DNA of 64,000 nucleotides from Amycolatopsis sp. NBC_01480 (GTDB lineage Bacteria; Actinomycetota; Actinomycetes; Mycobacteriales; Pseudonocardiaceae). Below are positions 34,827 to 43,477 of this stretch, in pieces (positions within the stretch are counted from its first letter, which is position 1; every line of letters starts with the position of its first letter). The notes under the pieces are model-generated. The model ran no database searches, was not told the DNA's origin, and worked only from the letters and a program-made list of their open reading frames with translations. A program made the translations under genes and the position numbers. The DNA is taken from positions 10,006,920 to 10,070,919 of the forward strand of contig NZ_CP109442.1 of assembly GCF_036227205.1 (NCBI RefSeq), written 5' to 3'.

Positions 34827-35352
34827 TGGAGACATCGAATACCCGGCGGATTCACAGTCATGCGGCACCACGGAAGTACCAGGACGAGTTGCGGGAGCGG
34901 GCGACGCGGCCGGCGGTTGAGGCCAGGTGGGGGGCCCCGTGTCGGCCGGAGGGGCGATCAAACGGTTCGCCGACCAGCTCGGTGTGCGCCCGGAGGCGTT
35001 GCGGACGTGGGTGAAGCAGGCCGAAACCGACGAGGGAACACGACCGGGAACGACCTCGACAGAAGCGGCCAGGTCGCCGAGCTGGAACGCAAGGTGCGTG
35101 AGCTGCGCCGGGCGAACCCGATCCTGAAGTCAGCGGCGTCTTTTTTTCGCAGCGGAGCCGGACCGTTCGTCGCGATGAAGGTCGAATTCGTTGACTCTCA
35201 ACGGGAGCAGCACGGTGTCCAGCCGGTCCTGCGGGCGTTTGAGGGCACGCCCGCCGATATCGCACCGTCGACCTACTACGCCGCCAAGACCCGTCCCGAG
35301 TCGCCCGCGCGGCATCCGACCGGGTGCTGGCCGACAAGATCGAGCAGGTGCA
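34808..35352 (+). pseudogene. Decayed IS3-family element (orfA and start of orfB)
   Basis: It starts with CCGCCCCGGGTTTGATGGAG, like ends of actinomycete IS3 elements. The transposase reads in pieces from different frames: PRKYQDELRERATR, then [20 protein letters not shown] (helix-turn-helix), then [18 protein letters not shown], then the orfB start VQPVLRAFEGTPADIAPSTY. At least three frameshifts are needed, and orfB stops where the folD stop codon begins. It separates the gentisate locus from the O-demethylase operon and marks a rearrangement junction. Confidence 0.75.
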
Positions 35353-36216
35353 CTAGTAACCGTGACGAGTACCGGTGTCCCGGGCGGCCCGCAGGGTGTT
35401 GGCCAGCAGCATGGCGATCGTCATCGGTCCCACCCCGCCGGGTACCGGTGTGAGCAGACCGGCGATCGCACGCACCTCGGAGAAACGCACATCACCGCGC
35501 AGCCCTGCCTCGTCCCGATGGATGCCGACGTCGATCACCGTCGCGCCAGGGCGGACAGCCTCCGGGCCGACCAGCCCGGGCACACCGGCGGCGACAATGA
35601 GCACATCCGCCTCGCGGGCGTGCGCGGCCAGGTCCTTCGTCCGGGAGTGACAGAGTGTGACTGTGGCGTCCCGGGCGAGCAGGAGCTGCGCCATCGGCCG
35701 CCCGACCAGCACCGACCGCCCGACCACCACTGCCTTCGCTCCGGCGAGGCCGACCCCGTACTCGTCGAGCAATCGCTCGATCCCGGCCGGTGTGCACGGG
35801 CGCAGACCGGGACGGCTCAGGGCGAGGCGCCCCACGTTGCCCGTGGTCAGCCCGTCCACGTCCTTGTCCGGCGGGATCCGGTCGACGAGGGTGCCCGCAT
35901 CGAGGTGGCCCGGCAGCGGGAGCTGCAACAGGATGCCGCTCACCTCCGGATCCTCGGCGAGCTGGTCCAGCACGTCCTCGACCTGCTGTTGCGTCACGTC
36001 CGCCGGCAGCCGCTGGTGGAAGTCCACCATGCCCGCGGCCACACACGCCCGGCGCTTGTTGCGCACGTAGACCTCGGAGGCCGGATCGTCGCCGACGAGA
36101 ACGGTGGCCAGGCCGGGCGCACGGCCACCGTGTGCGACCAATGCGGCGACCCCTTCCGACACCTCCTGCCGGACCCGTGCGGCGACCGCCTTCCCGTCGA
36201 TCAACTCTGCGCTCAC
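35353..36216 (-). CDS. folD: Methylenetetrahydrofolate dehydrogenase/cyclohydrolase FolD
   Basis: 287 aa from GTG at 36216, 2 nt after the demethylase stop. Catalytic motifs: Tyr and Lys in SEVYVRNKRRAC (about 48-59), ILLQLPLPGHLD (near 97), and the NADP-binding AVVVGRSVLVGRPMAQLL (near 163) with LTPVPGGVGPMTIAMLL (near 256). It converts methylene-THF to methenyl-THF and then 10-formyl-THF. As the last gene of a metF-purU-demethylase-folD block it is probably a dedicated second copy for oxidising methyl groups from aryl ethers. Its stop codon directly abuts an IS3 remnant. Confidence 0.95.
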   Translation of the reverse strand: MSAELIDGKAVAARVRQEVSEGVAALVAHGGRAPGLATVLVGDDPASEVYVRNKRRACVAAGMVDFHQRLPADVTQQQVEDVLDQLAEDPEVSGILLQLPLPGHLDAGTLVDRIPPDKDVDGLTTGNVGRLALSRPGLRPCTPAGIERLLDEYGVGLAGAKAVVVGRSVLVGRPMAQLLLARDATVTLCHSRTKDLAAHAREADVLIVAAGVPGLVGPEAVRPGATVIDVGIHRDEAGLRGDVRFSEVRAIAGLLTPVPGGVGPMTIAMLLANTLRAARDTGTRHGY

Positions 36217-36218
36217 CG

Positions 36219-37637
36219 TCAGGCCTTCGCGCCCAGATCGGCCCGTCGCATTCGCTGGACCGCGCCCGCGAAGGGGGCCGGGGCGACCACCACGCGGATT
36301 TCGGTCTGCTGGTGTTTCTCGACCTGTGGCTTACGCGAGCCGCCCCACGCCTCACCCCAGGTCAGGACGAGCTCCGTGCCGATCTCGGCGTGCTCCGGGT
36401 CGAGCATCGCCAGTGAGAGCAGCTCACCGTCGTTGTATCCCGCATGGCACGAAACTCCGGCAGGCCTGCCCGCAGCATCCTGCACAGCGTCGAACTGGTT
36501 CCAGCCGTAGTAGCTGACGGGCAGGTCGATCGCCTTGTACCGGGGTCCCTCGCCGAGCTGCGAGGCGAATACGCGCAGCACGTCGTCGCGATTCCACACC
36601 AGCGTGCGCTTGGTCCTGCGATCCTCCGGCCGGATCTCCTCGAGCGCCGAACGTCCGATGAAGTCGTGGTCGAACTTCACGATGCGTTCGTAGCCAAGGT
36701 CGTAGGGCGTCGCGTAGTAGTCCTCGATGTTCGGTGAGCGGAAGCTCCCGGTGAGCTGAATGTGGGCCTCCCACGACGTCGAGGACAACCACTCACGGAA
36801 ACCCCTCGTCTCCTCACCGGTGAAGATTCCCGGTACCGGGTAAGGCATCCATCCGCTCGACATCGGCGTGCTGTAGTACGCCTGGGTCCCGCAGGGCACG
36901 AGCCCGTACTGGTCACCCGTGGCGAGTAGTGCGTCGCGCACCGCGTCGTGGTCGGCGAAGGCGCCGGAAAGCTCCACACCCTGGTACCCGGCCATGCCAT
37001 GACGCAGGACGAGGACCTCCTTCCCGGCGATCGAGACCTTGGCGGTGCGGAAGAACGGAATCGTCGGCGCCTCGCCGTCCACCGCTGACGCGAAGATCTT
37101 GCCGGCGTTGGGGCCGTCGAGCTGGAACCGGAACTTCGTCCGCCGGCCGGTCGGGTTGTCCGTCGTCTGGTTGTCGCGGACGACAGTCACGTCGTAGCCG
37201 CCGGTTTCGGCGTGATACTGCACCCAGTCGAGGACGGGCATACCGCTCACCAGCTCGAAGCTCTGCTCACCGTGGCGGTAGAGGATGCAGTCGCCGATAG
37301 CGTGCCCGCTCGGAGCGCAGGCAACGAACTGCTTGGCCCGGTCGGAGGCGAAGTTGGCGAACGTGTTGACGCCGAGCCGTTCGAGTAGCCCCGGTGAGCC
37401 GGGGCCGTTCAGGAAGAGCTCGGGCATGTTGTGGGTCTGCTGGAACAGCACCGCGGTCTCGCTCCAGGCGCGCTGCTCGTCCCGCCAGTTGGAGTAGGCA
37501 GGCGGAGTGAGCGCCGCCGCGGCCGCACCGCCCGCGTTGAAAGCCGGTGAGCGGGTGTCGTTGGAGAAATAGTCGACGAGGTCCGGCAGACCGTCGACGA
37601 GGTCCTGCAGCGACGGCTCTGTCGATGCTCGAGACAT
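36219..37637 (-). CDS. THF-dependent aromatic O-demethylase (LigM/DesA-like, GcvT family)
   Basis: 472 aa, almost the length of Sphingobium LigM and DesA. It has the aminomethyltransferase fold: N-terminal domain to about 270 (for example QQTHNMPELFLNGPGSPGLL and HGEQSFELVSGMPVLDWVQY), the C-terminal domain around GYERIVKFDHDFIGRSALEE, and a terminal beta barrel (AEIGTELVLTWGEAWGG). LigM-type enzymes transfer the methyl of a methoxy-aromatic to tetrahydrofolate, leaving the phenol. The flanking metF, purU and folD supply exactly the THF recycling this needs. The substrate may be a methoxybenzoate; the gentisate route next door points to 2-methoxybenzoate, while vanillate-type acids are the alternative. 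Confidence 0.87.
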   Translation of the reverse strand: MSRASTEPSLQDLVDGLPDLVDYFSNDTRSPAFNAGGAAAAALTPPAYSNWRDEQRAWSETAVLFQQTHNMPELFLNGPGSPGLLERLGVNTFANFASDRAKQFVACAPSGHAIGDCILYRHGEQSFELVSGMPVLDWVQYHAETGGYDVTVVRDNQTTDNPTGRRTKFRFQLDGPNAGKIFASAVDGEAPTIPFFRTAKVSIAGKEVLVLRHGMAGYQGVELSGAFADHDAVRDALLATGDQYGLVPCGTQAYYSTPMSSGWMPYPVPGIFTGEETRGFREWLSSTSWEAHIQLTGSFRSPNIEDYYATPYDLGYERIVKFDHDFIGRSALEEIRPEDRRTKRTLVWNRDDVLRVFASQLGEGPRYKAIDLPVSYYGWNQFDAVQDAAGRPAGVSCHAGYNDGELLSLAMLDPEHAEIGTELVLTWGEAWGGSRKPQVEKHQQTEIRVVVAPAPFAGAVQRMRRADLGAKA

Positions 37638-37694
37638 GGGGGTCCTTCCATCAATACGGCTGGAACTGGTGTGGCGTTCGATCGTGGGTGGACG

Positions 37695-38570
37695 CTAGAA
37701 GACGATGGTGCGATTCTCCCAGCGGACGACCCGGTCCTGGCAATGCCAGAGCACGGCCCGGGCCAGGACCTCGCGCTCCACGTTGGCGCCGCGGCGGACC
37801 ATCTCCTCCAGGCTGTCCTCATGTGAGATCCGCACGACGTCCTGTTCGATGATCGGGCCCTCGTCGAGGTCCTCGGTGACGTAGTGTGCCGTCGAACCGA
37901 TCAGCTTGACGCCGCGCTCCCGCGCCCGCTTGTACGGGGCGGCACCGATGAACGCGGGCAGGAACGAGTGGTGGATGTTGATCACCGGCACGTCGATCTC
38001 CTTCAGGAAGGTGCCCGAGAGGATCTGCATGTAGCGCGCGAGCACGACCAGATCGACGTTGTCCGCCAGCAGCTTGGCGATCTGGTTCTCCGACTCCGTC
38101 TTGTCCTGCCCCGGTGCACCGGGCACGTGGAAGAATGGGATACCGAAGAATCGCACGTCCTCGGCGACGTCGGAATGGTTGGAGATCACCATGGGCACGG
38201 TGATCGGCAGCTCACCGCGACGCTGGCGCCACAGCAGGTCGAGCAGGCAGTGATCGGACTTCGACGCCAGAATCGCCACCCGCAACGGCGCCGAGAGGTC
38301 CCGAAACCGCCACGCGAGACCGAGTTCGGCCCCTGCGGAGGTGCTGAGACCCTCCTCCAGCGCGGGCAGCGCGGCTTGCAGGTCAGGAACGTGGATCACG
38401 GTGCGCTGGAAGAACGCACCGCCCTCGGGGTCGTCGCTGTACTGGTCGAGAGCGACGATGTTCGCTCCGTGCTTGCTCAGCACCGCGGCGACCGCCGCTA
38501 CGATCCCTTGCCTGTCATCACCGTGGACCACGAGGCTCGCGTGGTCACGCAACAGTCCGGTATGCCTCAT
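37695..38570 (-). CDS. purU: Formyltetrahydrofolate deformylase PurU
   Basis: 291 aa; GAGGAG before the ATG. The N-terminal ACT domain (about 10-85, SLVVHGDDRQGIVAAVAAVL) is followed by the formyl-transferase catalytic domain (about 90-285) with the Asn-His pair in VINIHHSFLPAFIGA (near 210) and the Asp in VTEDLDEGPIIEQDV (near 250). It hydrolyses 10-formyl-THF to formate and THF. Here it follows metF by 10 nt and precedes the O-demethylase, so it closes the C1 cycle by regenerating THF without gaining ATP, unlike the formyl-THF ligase used with LigM in Sphingobium. Confidence 0.94.
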   Translation of the reverse strand: MRHTGLLRDHASLVVHGDDRQGIVAAVAAVLSKHGANIVALDQYSDDPEGGAFFQRTVIHVPDLQAALPALEEGLSTSAGAELGLAWRFRDLSAPLRVAILASKSDHCLLDLLWRQRRGELPITVPMVISNHSDVAEDVRFFGIPFFHVPGAPGQDKTESENQIAKLLADNVDLVVLARYMQILSGTFLKEIDVPVINIHHSFLPAFIGAAPYKRARERGVKLIGSTAHYVTEDLDEGPIIEQDVVRISHEDSLEEMVRRGANVEREVLARAVLWHCQDRVVRWENRTIVF

Positions 38571-38580
38571 CAGGGTCTCC

Positions 38581-39444
38581 TCAGTTCGGCTGCGCGGTCT
38601 GGATCCAGTCCGCGGTCGCTCGAACTCCGCCGAAGGTGTAGAAGTGCAGCAGGACCGCGCCGTGCGAAGCCGGGTCGATCGCCGCTTCGAGGTCGGCCAC
38701 GAACCGGGTCGGTCCGGCCGTGCCGAGTAGTCCGGTCAACGAGAAGCCGTACTTCTGCACGACTGTCGCTGACGAGCTGACGCCGAACCGCTTGGCGTAC
38801 CGGAGCAGCCGGCGCGCGCCGGCGGGGCCGGGCACTCCGATGCGGACGGGAGCGTCGATCCCCTGTTTGCGCAATCGCTCGAGCCAGGTGATCGGCGCGG
38901 CCGCGTCGAACACGAACTGCGTCGCCACCGAGTAACCCAGGCCCTGTTCCCGTAACGCGACCGACTTGTCCTTGACCGCCTGCCACAGCACCTCGTCTTC
39001 GATCTTCGGGTGTCCTTCCGGATACCCGGCGATGTCGACGTGACGGACGCCGTGCTCGACGAGGGCTCCGCTGGAGATCACCGCGAGCGCGTCCGGGAAC
39101 GGACCGGCGGGCTCGGCCGGATCGCCGCCGATGACCACCACATCCTCGACAGCACCGATCCGGGCGAGAGCGGCAAGGTACGTGTCGAGCTCCCCGCGAG
39201 AACGCAGGCGGCGCGCGGAAATGTGCGGGACCGGCCGGAATCCGAGATCCTTGATCACCTCAGCGGCACGCACCCGCATCGAGGCATCCTCGTTGGCCAG
39301 GAAGGTGATGTTGACGCGGGTTCCTGGCGGAATCTTCGCCGACGCGGCCCACAAGTCGTCGACGTCTTTACCGGTGATCTCCAGCGAGAAGCCCCGCAGG
39401 AGACCAGACTCGCGGTTCCCCGCGAGATCGGTTGAGGTGTTCAC
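38581..39444 (-). CDS. metF: Methylenetetrahydrofolate reductase MetF
   Basis: 287 aa from GTG with GAAGGAG upstream. TIM-barrel FAD enzyme with the family marks SLEITGKDVDDLWAASAKIP, VNITFLANEDASMRVRAAEV, PHISARRLRSRGELDTYL, VVVIGGDPAEPAGPF and DIAGYPEGHPKI. In this operon it would run in the oxidative direction, converting 5-methyl-THF (the demethylase product) to methylene-THF for FolD. It starts the C1 block, 57 nt after the acyl-CoA synthetase gene. Confidence 0.93.
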   Translation of the reverse strand: MNTSTDLAGNRESGLLRGFSLEITGKDVDDLWAASAKIPPGTRVNITFLANEDASMRVRAAEVIKDLGFRPVPHISARRLRSRGELDTYLAALARIGAVEDVVVIGGDPAEPAGPFPDALAVISSGALVEHGVRHVDIAGYPEGHPKIEDEVLWQAVKDKSVALREQGLGYSVATQFVFDAAAPITWLERLRKQGIDAPVRIGVPGPAGARRLLRYAKRFGVSSSATVVQKYGFSLTGLLGTAGPTRFVADLEAAIDPASHGAVLLHFYTFGGVRATADWIQTAQPN

Positions 39445-39501
39445 GTGACTCCTTCACTGACGATCACGTTCTTTCGCGGCGTGTTCAGGTGCAGCTGTGG
39501 C

Positions 39502-41121
39502 TCAGCTCCGGATTTTCAGGGCGCTTCCGGCCCAGGCTGCTTCGCGCAGCTCGTTCTTGCGGACTTTTCCGGTTGAGGTTCTGGGGAGTTCGGTGACGAA
39601 CTCGACCTCGCGCGGTGCCTTGTAATGCGCTATCCGGCTGCGTACGTGCGTGATGAGCGCGTCCGCATTCGGCTCTGCTCCCGGGACGAGGACGGCGAAA
39701 GCCTTCGGGCGTTCGCCCCACCTGTCATCCGGCACGCCGATCACGGCGACGTCGGAAACGTCGGGATGGCTGAGGAGGGCCTGCTCGACCTCCACCGTCG
39801 AGATGTTCTCGCCGCCGGAAATGACGATGTCCTTGGCCCGATCGAGGAGTTGCACGTAACCATCGGGATGCATGACGCCCAGGTCGCCCGAATGAAACCA
39901 GCCGGCCGCGAAGGCTTCCGCAGTGGCTGCGGCGTCGCGGTGGTATCCCTTCATGACGGAATTGCCGCGCATGACGATCTCACCCATTTCGACGCCGTCG
40001 GCAACAACGTCGAGAAGGCAGCCCGCCGGATCCGGCGCCGGGCGGACGACCCTGAGCCGTTCCGAGGTGAGCATCCCGACGCCCTGACGTGCGAGCAGGC
40101 GGCTCTGCTGGTCGGCCGGCCGGGCTGCCCAGTCGTCCCCGACCTCGCAGACGGCGTACGGACCGTACGTCTCGGTCAACCCGTAGACGTGGACGACCTC
40201 GGCGCCCAGTTCTCGCATGCGGGTGATGATCGTCGGGCTCGGCGGGGCGCCCGCGGTGGTCGCCGTGAGCGGGCGGTCGAGGCGGTGTGCTTGGGGAGCC
40301 GACGCGAGCGTGGTGAGTACGACGGGTGCTCCCGCGAGATGGGTGATGGCTTCTGTGTCGATCAGCGACCACATTTCGGCGCCACGGACCCCTCGCACGC
40401 AGATGTGGGTGCCGGCCGCGGCAGTCAGGGCCCAGGTCGTGCACCAGCCGTTGCAGTGGAACATCGGCAGGGTCCAGAGGTATCGGCTGCCGTCGCCGAA
40501 ACCTTGGTGGTGGACCTCCCCGAGTGCGTTGAGGTAGGCACCCCGATGGCTGTACTCGACGCCCTTGGGCCTCCCGGTGGTTCCCGAGGTGTAGTTGATG
40601 GCGATGGTGCGCGTCTCGTCGTCCACCTCCCACGGAATCGGCTGGTCCGTGCCGTGCGCCAGGAAGTCCGCATAGCGGATCGCGCCGGGCGGCGAACGGT
40701 AGCCGCCATCCTGGCCGGGAATCTCGACGATCACGCTGACGGGCGCGTGGTCCGGCGATGCGCGCAACGCGCTGAGCAGATCACCGTCGCCCAGGAGCAA
40801 CGTGGCACCGGAGTGCTCGCAGATATAGGCGATCTCCGCCGGGCTCAATCGTGTGTTGAGTGCGACCAGAACGGCGCCGGCCAGTGGAACGGCGAAGTGG
40901 GCGGCGAGCAGTTCCGCGGAGTTGGTACCGAGGAACACGACCCGGTCACCGGGCCGGATGCCGTTGCGCCGCAACGCCTGCGCCAGCACGGTCACCGTGC
41001 CCGCGAAGTCCGCCCAGGTCCATCGACGGGCGCCGTCGATCACCGCTGTGCGCGCGGGATGCACCTCGGCGGCGCGGGCGAGGAACCGCAGCGGGGTGAG
41101 GGCGGTGTCCAATCCGGGCAT
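39502..41121 (-). CDS. AMP-forming acyl-CoA synthetase
   Basis: 539 aa from ATG at 41121, directly after GAAGGAGGACCGC. Motifs: INYTSGTTGRPKGVEYSHRG (near 180), VYGLTETYGPYAVCE (near 320), WFHSGDLGVMHPDGYVQLLD (near 415), GGENISTVEVEQALLSHPDV (near 445) and the catalytic Lys in TSTGKVRKNEL (near 520). It belongs to the broad medium/long-chain and aryl ligase branch, different from the 26.3-kb ligase. In the operon between the FAH hydrolase and metF it probably activates a carboxylate of the same aromatic pathway or a side-chain acid. Confidence 0.87.
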   Translation of the reverse strand: MPGLDTALTPLRFLARAAEVHPARTAVIDGARRWTWADFAGTVTVLAQALRRNGIRPGDRVVFLGTNSAELLAAHFAVPLAGAVLVALNTRLSPAEIAYICEHSGATLLLGDGDLLSALRASPDHAPVSVIVEIPGQDGGYRSPPGAIRYADFLAHGTDQPIPWEVDDETRTIAINYTSGTTGRPKGVEYSHRGAYLNALGEVHHQGFGDGSRYLWTLPMFHCNGWCTTWALTAAAGTHICVRGVRGAEMWSLIDTEAITHLAGAPVVLTTLASAPQAHRLDRPLTATTAGAPPSPTIITRMRELGAEVVHVYGLTETYGPYAVCEVGDDWAARPADQQSRLLARQGVGMLTSERLRVVRPAPDPAGCLLDVVADGVEMGEIVMRGNSVMKGYHRDAAATAEAFAAGWFHSGDLGVMHPDGYVQLLDRAKDIVISGGENISTVEVEQALLSHPDVSDVAVIGVPDDRWGERPKAFAVLVPGAEPNADALITHVRSRIAHYKAPREVEFVTELPRTSTGKVRKNELREAAWAGSALKIRS

Positions 41122-41132
41122 GCGGTCCTCCT

Positions 41133-42071
41133 TCACTCGCGCGGACGCAGCGGGATGACGTCGATTCCCGGCTGCACGGTCTGTGTGGTCTCGCCCAATC
41201 CCTCGCCACGCAGGCTGACCACGTCGCCCGGCCGCAGCCAGCGCTTGAAGTCCGCCAGGTCCTCGGTGTCGACGTGCTCCAGCAGGCAGCCTCCGGGCAC
41301 CGTGCCGGATCCGATCACCGAGCCCGGTGGCAGATCGGTGCCCCGGGACAGATAGGAGATGAGCTCACCGAAGGTCCAGTCCATCTGATCGAGGGTGCCG
41401 CTGGTCAGCTCTTCGCCGTTGATCGTCGCGGAGAGGCCGAAGGCGAGGCGGCCATCCCGGCGATACGGTTCGAGCTCGTCGGCGGTGACCAGTGCCGGGC
41501 CAAGCGTGATCGCGCTGTCCTTGCTCTTCCCCATGCCGATGCCCTGGGCCATGTCCCGCAACTGGTGATCCCGTGCGGTCCAATCGTTGTAGAGCGTGTA
41601 ACCGACGATGTGCTGCTCGGCGTCGTCCGGATGCAGATCACGGCCGCCACGGCCGATCACCGCCCCGACCTCCAACTCGAGATCGAACATGGTGCTGCCG
41701 GGAGAAATCGGGACATCGTCGTAGGGTCCGACGATCGCGTCCGCGTTGGCGAAGTAGAAGGCCGGGCCCGCCGACCACGCGGGATGCAGGGTTTCGTCAC
41801 GGCCGAGCGCGCGGTAACAGCCGCGGAGATGGTCGAGGAAGCACAGTCCGTCCCGGACCGACGGCGGACGACGAAGCGGGGCGAGCAAACGAACGTCGTC
41901 GAGTGCACAGACCTGGGCAGGCGAGCGGCGAGCATCTTCCCCTGCCTCGGCAAGGCTGCCCGCGGCCAGTAACCCTTCCAAGGTCGTACCCGCGGCCAGG
42001 CCACGGACCGAGTCACCGTCGACGATGCCCGTGCGAACGCCTTTGCCCGCCTCAAAAGTCACCCATTTCAC
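41133..42071 (-). CDS. Fumarylacetoacetate hydrolase family protein
   Basis: 312 aa. FAH domain at about 75-310: SVRDGLCFLDHLRGCYRALG, then metal acids in FDLELEVGAVIGRGG (E-x-E near 130), NDWTARDHQLRDM (near 162), GMGKSKDSAITLGP and the terminal WLRPGDVVSLRGEGLG. Members hydrolyse or decarboxylate 3-oxo acid ring-cleavage products. Its ATG overlaps the transporter stop by 4 nt. It differs from the gentisate-locus FAH enzyme (298 aa) and so likely acts on another intermediate. Confidence 0.85.
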   Translation of the reverse strand: MKWVTFEAGKGVRTGIVDGDSVRGLAAGTTLEGLLAAGSLAEAGEDARRSPAQVCALDDVRLLAPLRRPPSVRDGLCFLDHLRGCYRALGRDETLHPAWSAGPAFYFANADAIVGPYDDVPISPGSTMFDLELEVGAVIGRGGRDLHPDDAEQHIVGYTLYNDWTARDHQLRDMAQGIGMGKSKDSAITLGPALVTADELEPYRRDGRLAFGLSATINGEELTSGTLDQMDWTFGELISYLSRGTDLPPGSVIGSGTVPGGCLLEHVDTEDLADFKRWLRPGDVVSLRGEGLGETTQTVQPGIDVIPLRPRE

Positions 42072-43432
42072 GGCGTTTTTCCTTCCTGAGCCAGGACTTC
42101 GCCCGTGGTATCGCTGGCTGCCTGCTCCACACCGCGGCCGAGATACAGCGGGATCTTCGAGACGAGGGCCGCCGCCAGAACTGTGATCACGCAGGCGAGG
42201 AAGCCGACGTACATCGGTGCTCCCGAACCGAGAGCCGACAGCAGCCCGACCATCGCGAGAGTCAGGAGGCCGCCGAGTATCGCGATGACCAGGTTGTACG
42301 ACAAGGAATAGCCGGTCTGCCGGACCTCGGCCGGGAAAACCGAGGAAACGAGGCCTGGAACGACGGAGATGATCGCTCCCGCACCCACTGCCGCCGGCAA
42401 CCCGATCCAGAGGGCAATGCTGGATCCTCGCGGAAGGCCAGGCAGAACGGCCAAAAGAAGCACCGTGCCCGTCGCTGTCACACCTGCCGCCCAGAGCAAC
42501 ACGAAGCGCCAGCCGTGGCGATCGGCGACGCGGCCCCAGAAGGGCATCATCACCAGTGCTCCCACGACGGAAATCAGGCTCGCCGCCAACGCCTCGGTTG
42601 CCGAAAGGTGCACTGATACCTGGAGGTAAGTGGGCCAGAAAGTGATGTAAGCGATGTTCGCGACAGCCAGCCCAGACACGACCAGGGCGCCGAAAAGCAC
42701 TGCGCCACCATGGTTTTTCAGCACGTCACGCACCGGGCGCGGCTGCGTACGCCGGGGTTGCCTGCTCTGCTGCTGAAAGGCTGGGCTCTCGTCCAGGTTG
42801 CGGCGCAGGTACACGGAGACGATGCCCAGCACGCCGCCGATGATGAAGGGCAAGCGCCAGGCAAGTGACGGAGTGCCCGGTGTCAGATGAGTGGCGAGGA
42901 GGCTGCTGCCGAACGCCGCGCTCGCACCGAACAGCAACCCGACAAACGTCATCGCTTGCTGGAACGCGCCTGCTTTGGCCACGCCGCCGCGGTGTGCGTG
43001 TTCACTGACGAAAACGGCGGCGGCCGGTAGCTCCCCACCGACGGCACAGCCCTGAGCCACCCTCATGATCATCAGCAGGATCGGGGCGGGCCAGCCGACC
43101 TGTGCGTAGGTGGGCAGGAGGCCGGTGACCAGAGTGGCCGCCGACATCACCATGACGTTGATGACAAACAGTCGTTTACGTCCCACCCGGTCGGCCACCC
43201 GCGCGATGAGAACGCCGGCGACGGGCCGGATCAGGAAGCCGATCGCGTAGATGGCGAGCGTCTGGGCGAGTCTGAGAGTGTCGGTCCCGGAGGGAAAGAA
43301 GGCCGCTCCGATCAGTGTCGCGACGTAGAGATAGACGACGAAGTCGTAATTCTCGAGCGCGGCCCCGAGGGACCCGAGGCGGATATTGCGTCTGACTCGA
43401 CGGTTTTCGTCCATGAGCGGCGAGAGCACCAT
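42068..43432 (-). CDS. MFS transporter, metabolite:H+ symporter family (aromatic acid uptake)
   Basis: 454 aa with 12 predicted membrane segments. The MHS-family marks are the N-terminal ALENYDFVVYLYVATLIGAAFF (about 20-42, shortened here to its sense), the loop-2 motif ADRVGRKRLFVIN (near 80), GELPAAAVFVSEHAHRG (near 130), and a second MFS loop, GRVADRHGWRFVLL (near 290). Members import aromatic or dicarboxylic acids with protons. It is coupled to the FAH gene downstream and lies 45 nt after the MBL gene, so it probably imports the substrate of the O-demethylase operon. A nearer ATG six codons in is possible. Confidence 0.85.
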   Translation of the reverse strand: MVLSPLMDENRRVRRNIRLGSLGAALENYDFVVYLYVATLIGAAFFPSGTDTLRLAQTLAIYAIGFLIRPVAGVLIARVADRVGRKRLFVINVMVMSAATLVTGLLPTYAQVGWPAPILLMIMRVAQGCAVGGELPAAAVFVSEHAHRGGVAKAGAFQQAMTFVGLLFGASAAFGSSLLATHLTPGTPSLAWRLPFIIGGVLGIVSVYLRRNLDESPAFQQQSRQPRRTQPRPVRDVLKNHGGAVLFGALVVSGLAVANIAYITFWPTYLQVSVHLSATEALAASLISVVGALVMMPFWGRVADRHGWRFVLLWAAGVTATGTVLLLAVLPGLPRGSSIALWIGLPAAVGAGAIISVVPGLVSSVFPAEVRQTGYSLSYNLVIAILGGLLTLAMVGLLSALGSGAPMYVGFLACVITVLAAALVSKIPLYLGRGVEQAASDTTGEVLAQEGKTP

Positions 43433-43477
43433 TGCTACACAGCCTTAAATTGATTGGTCAACTCGGAGTCGGCCGGG

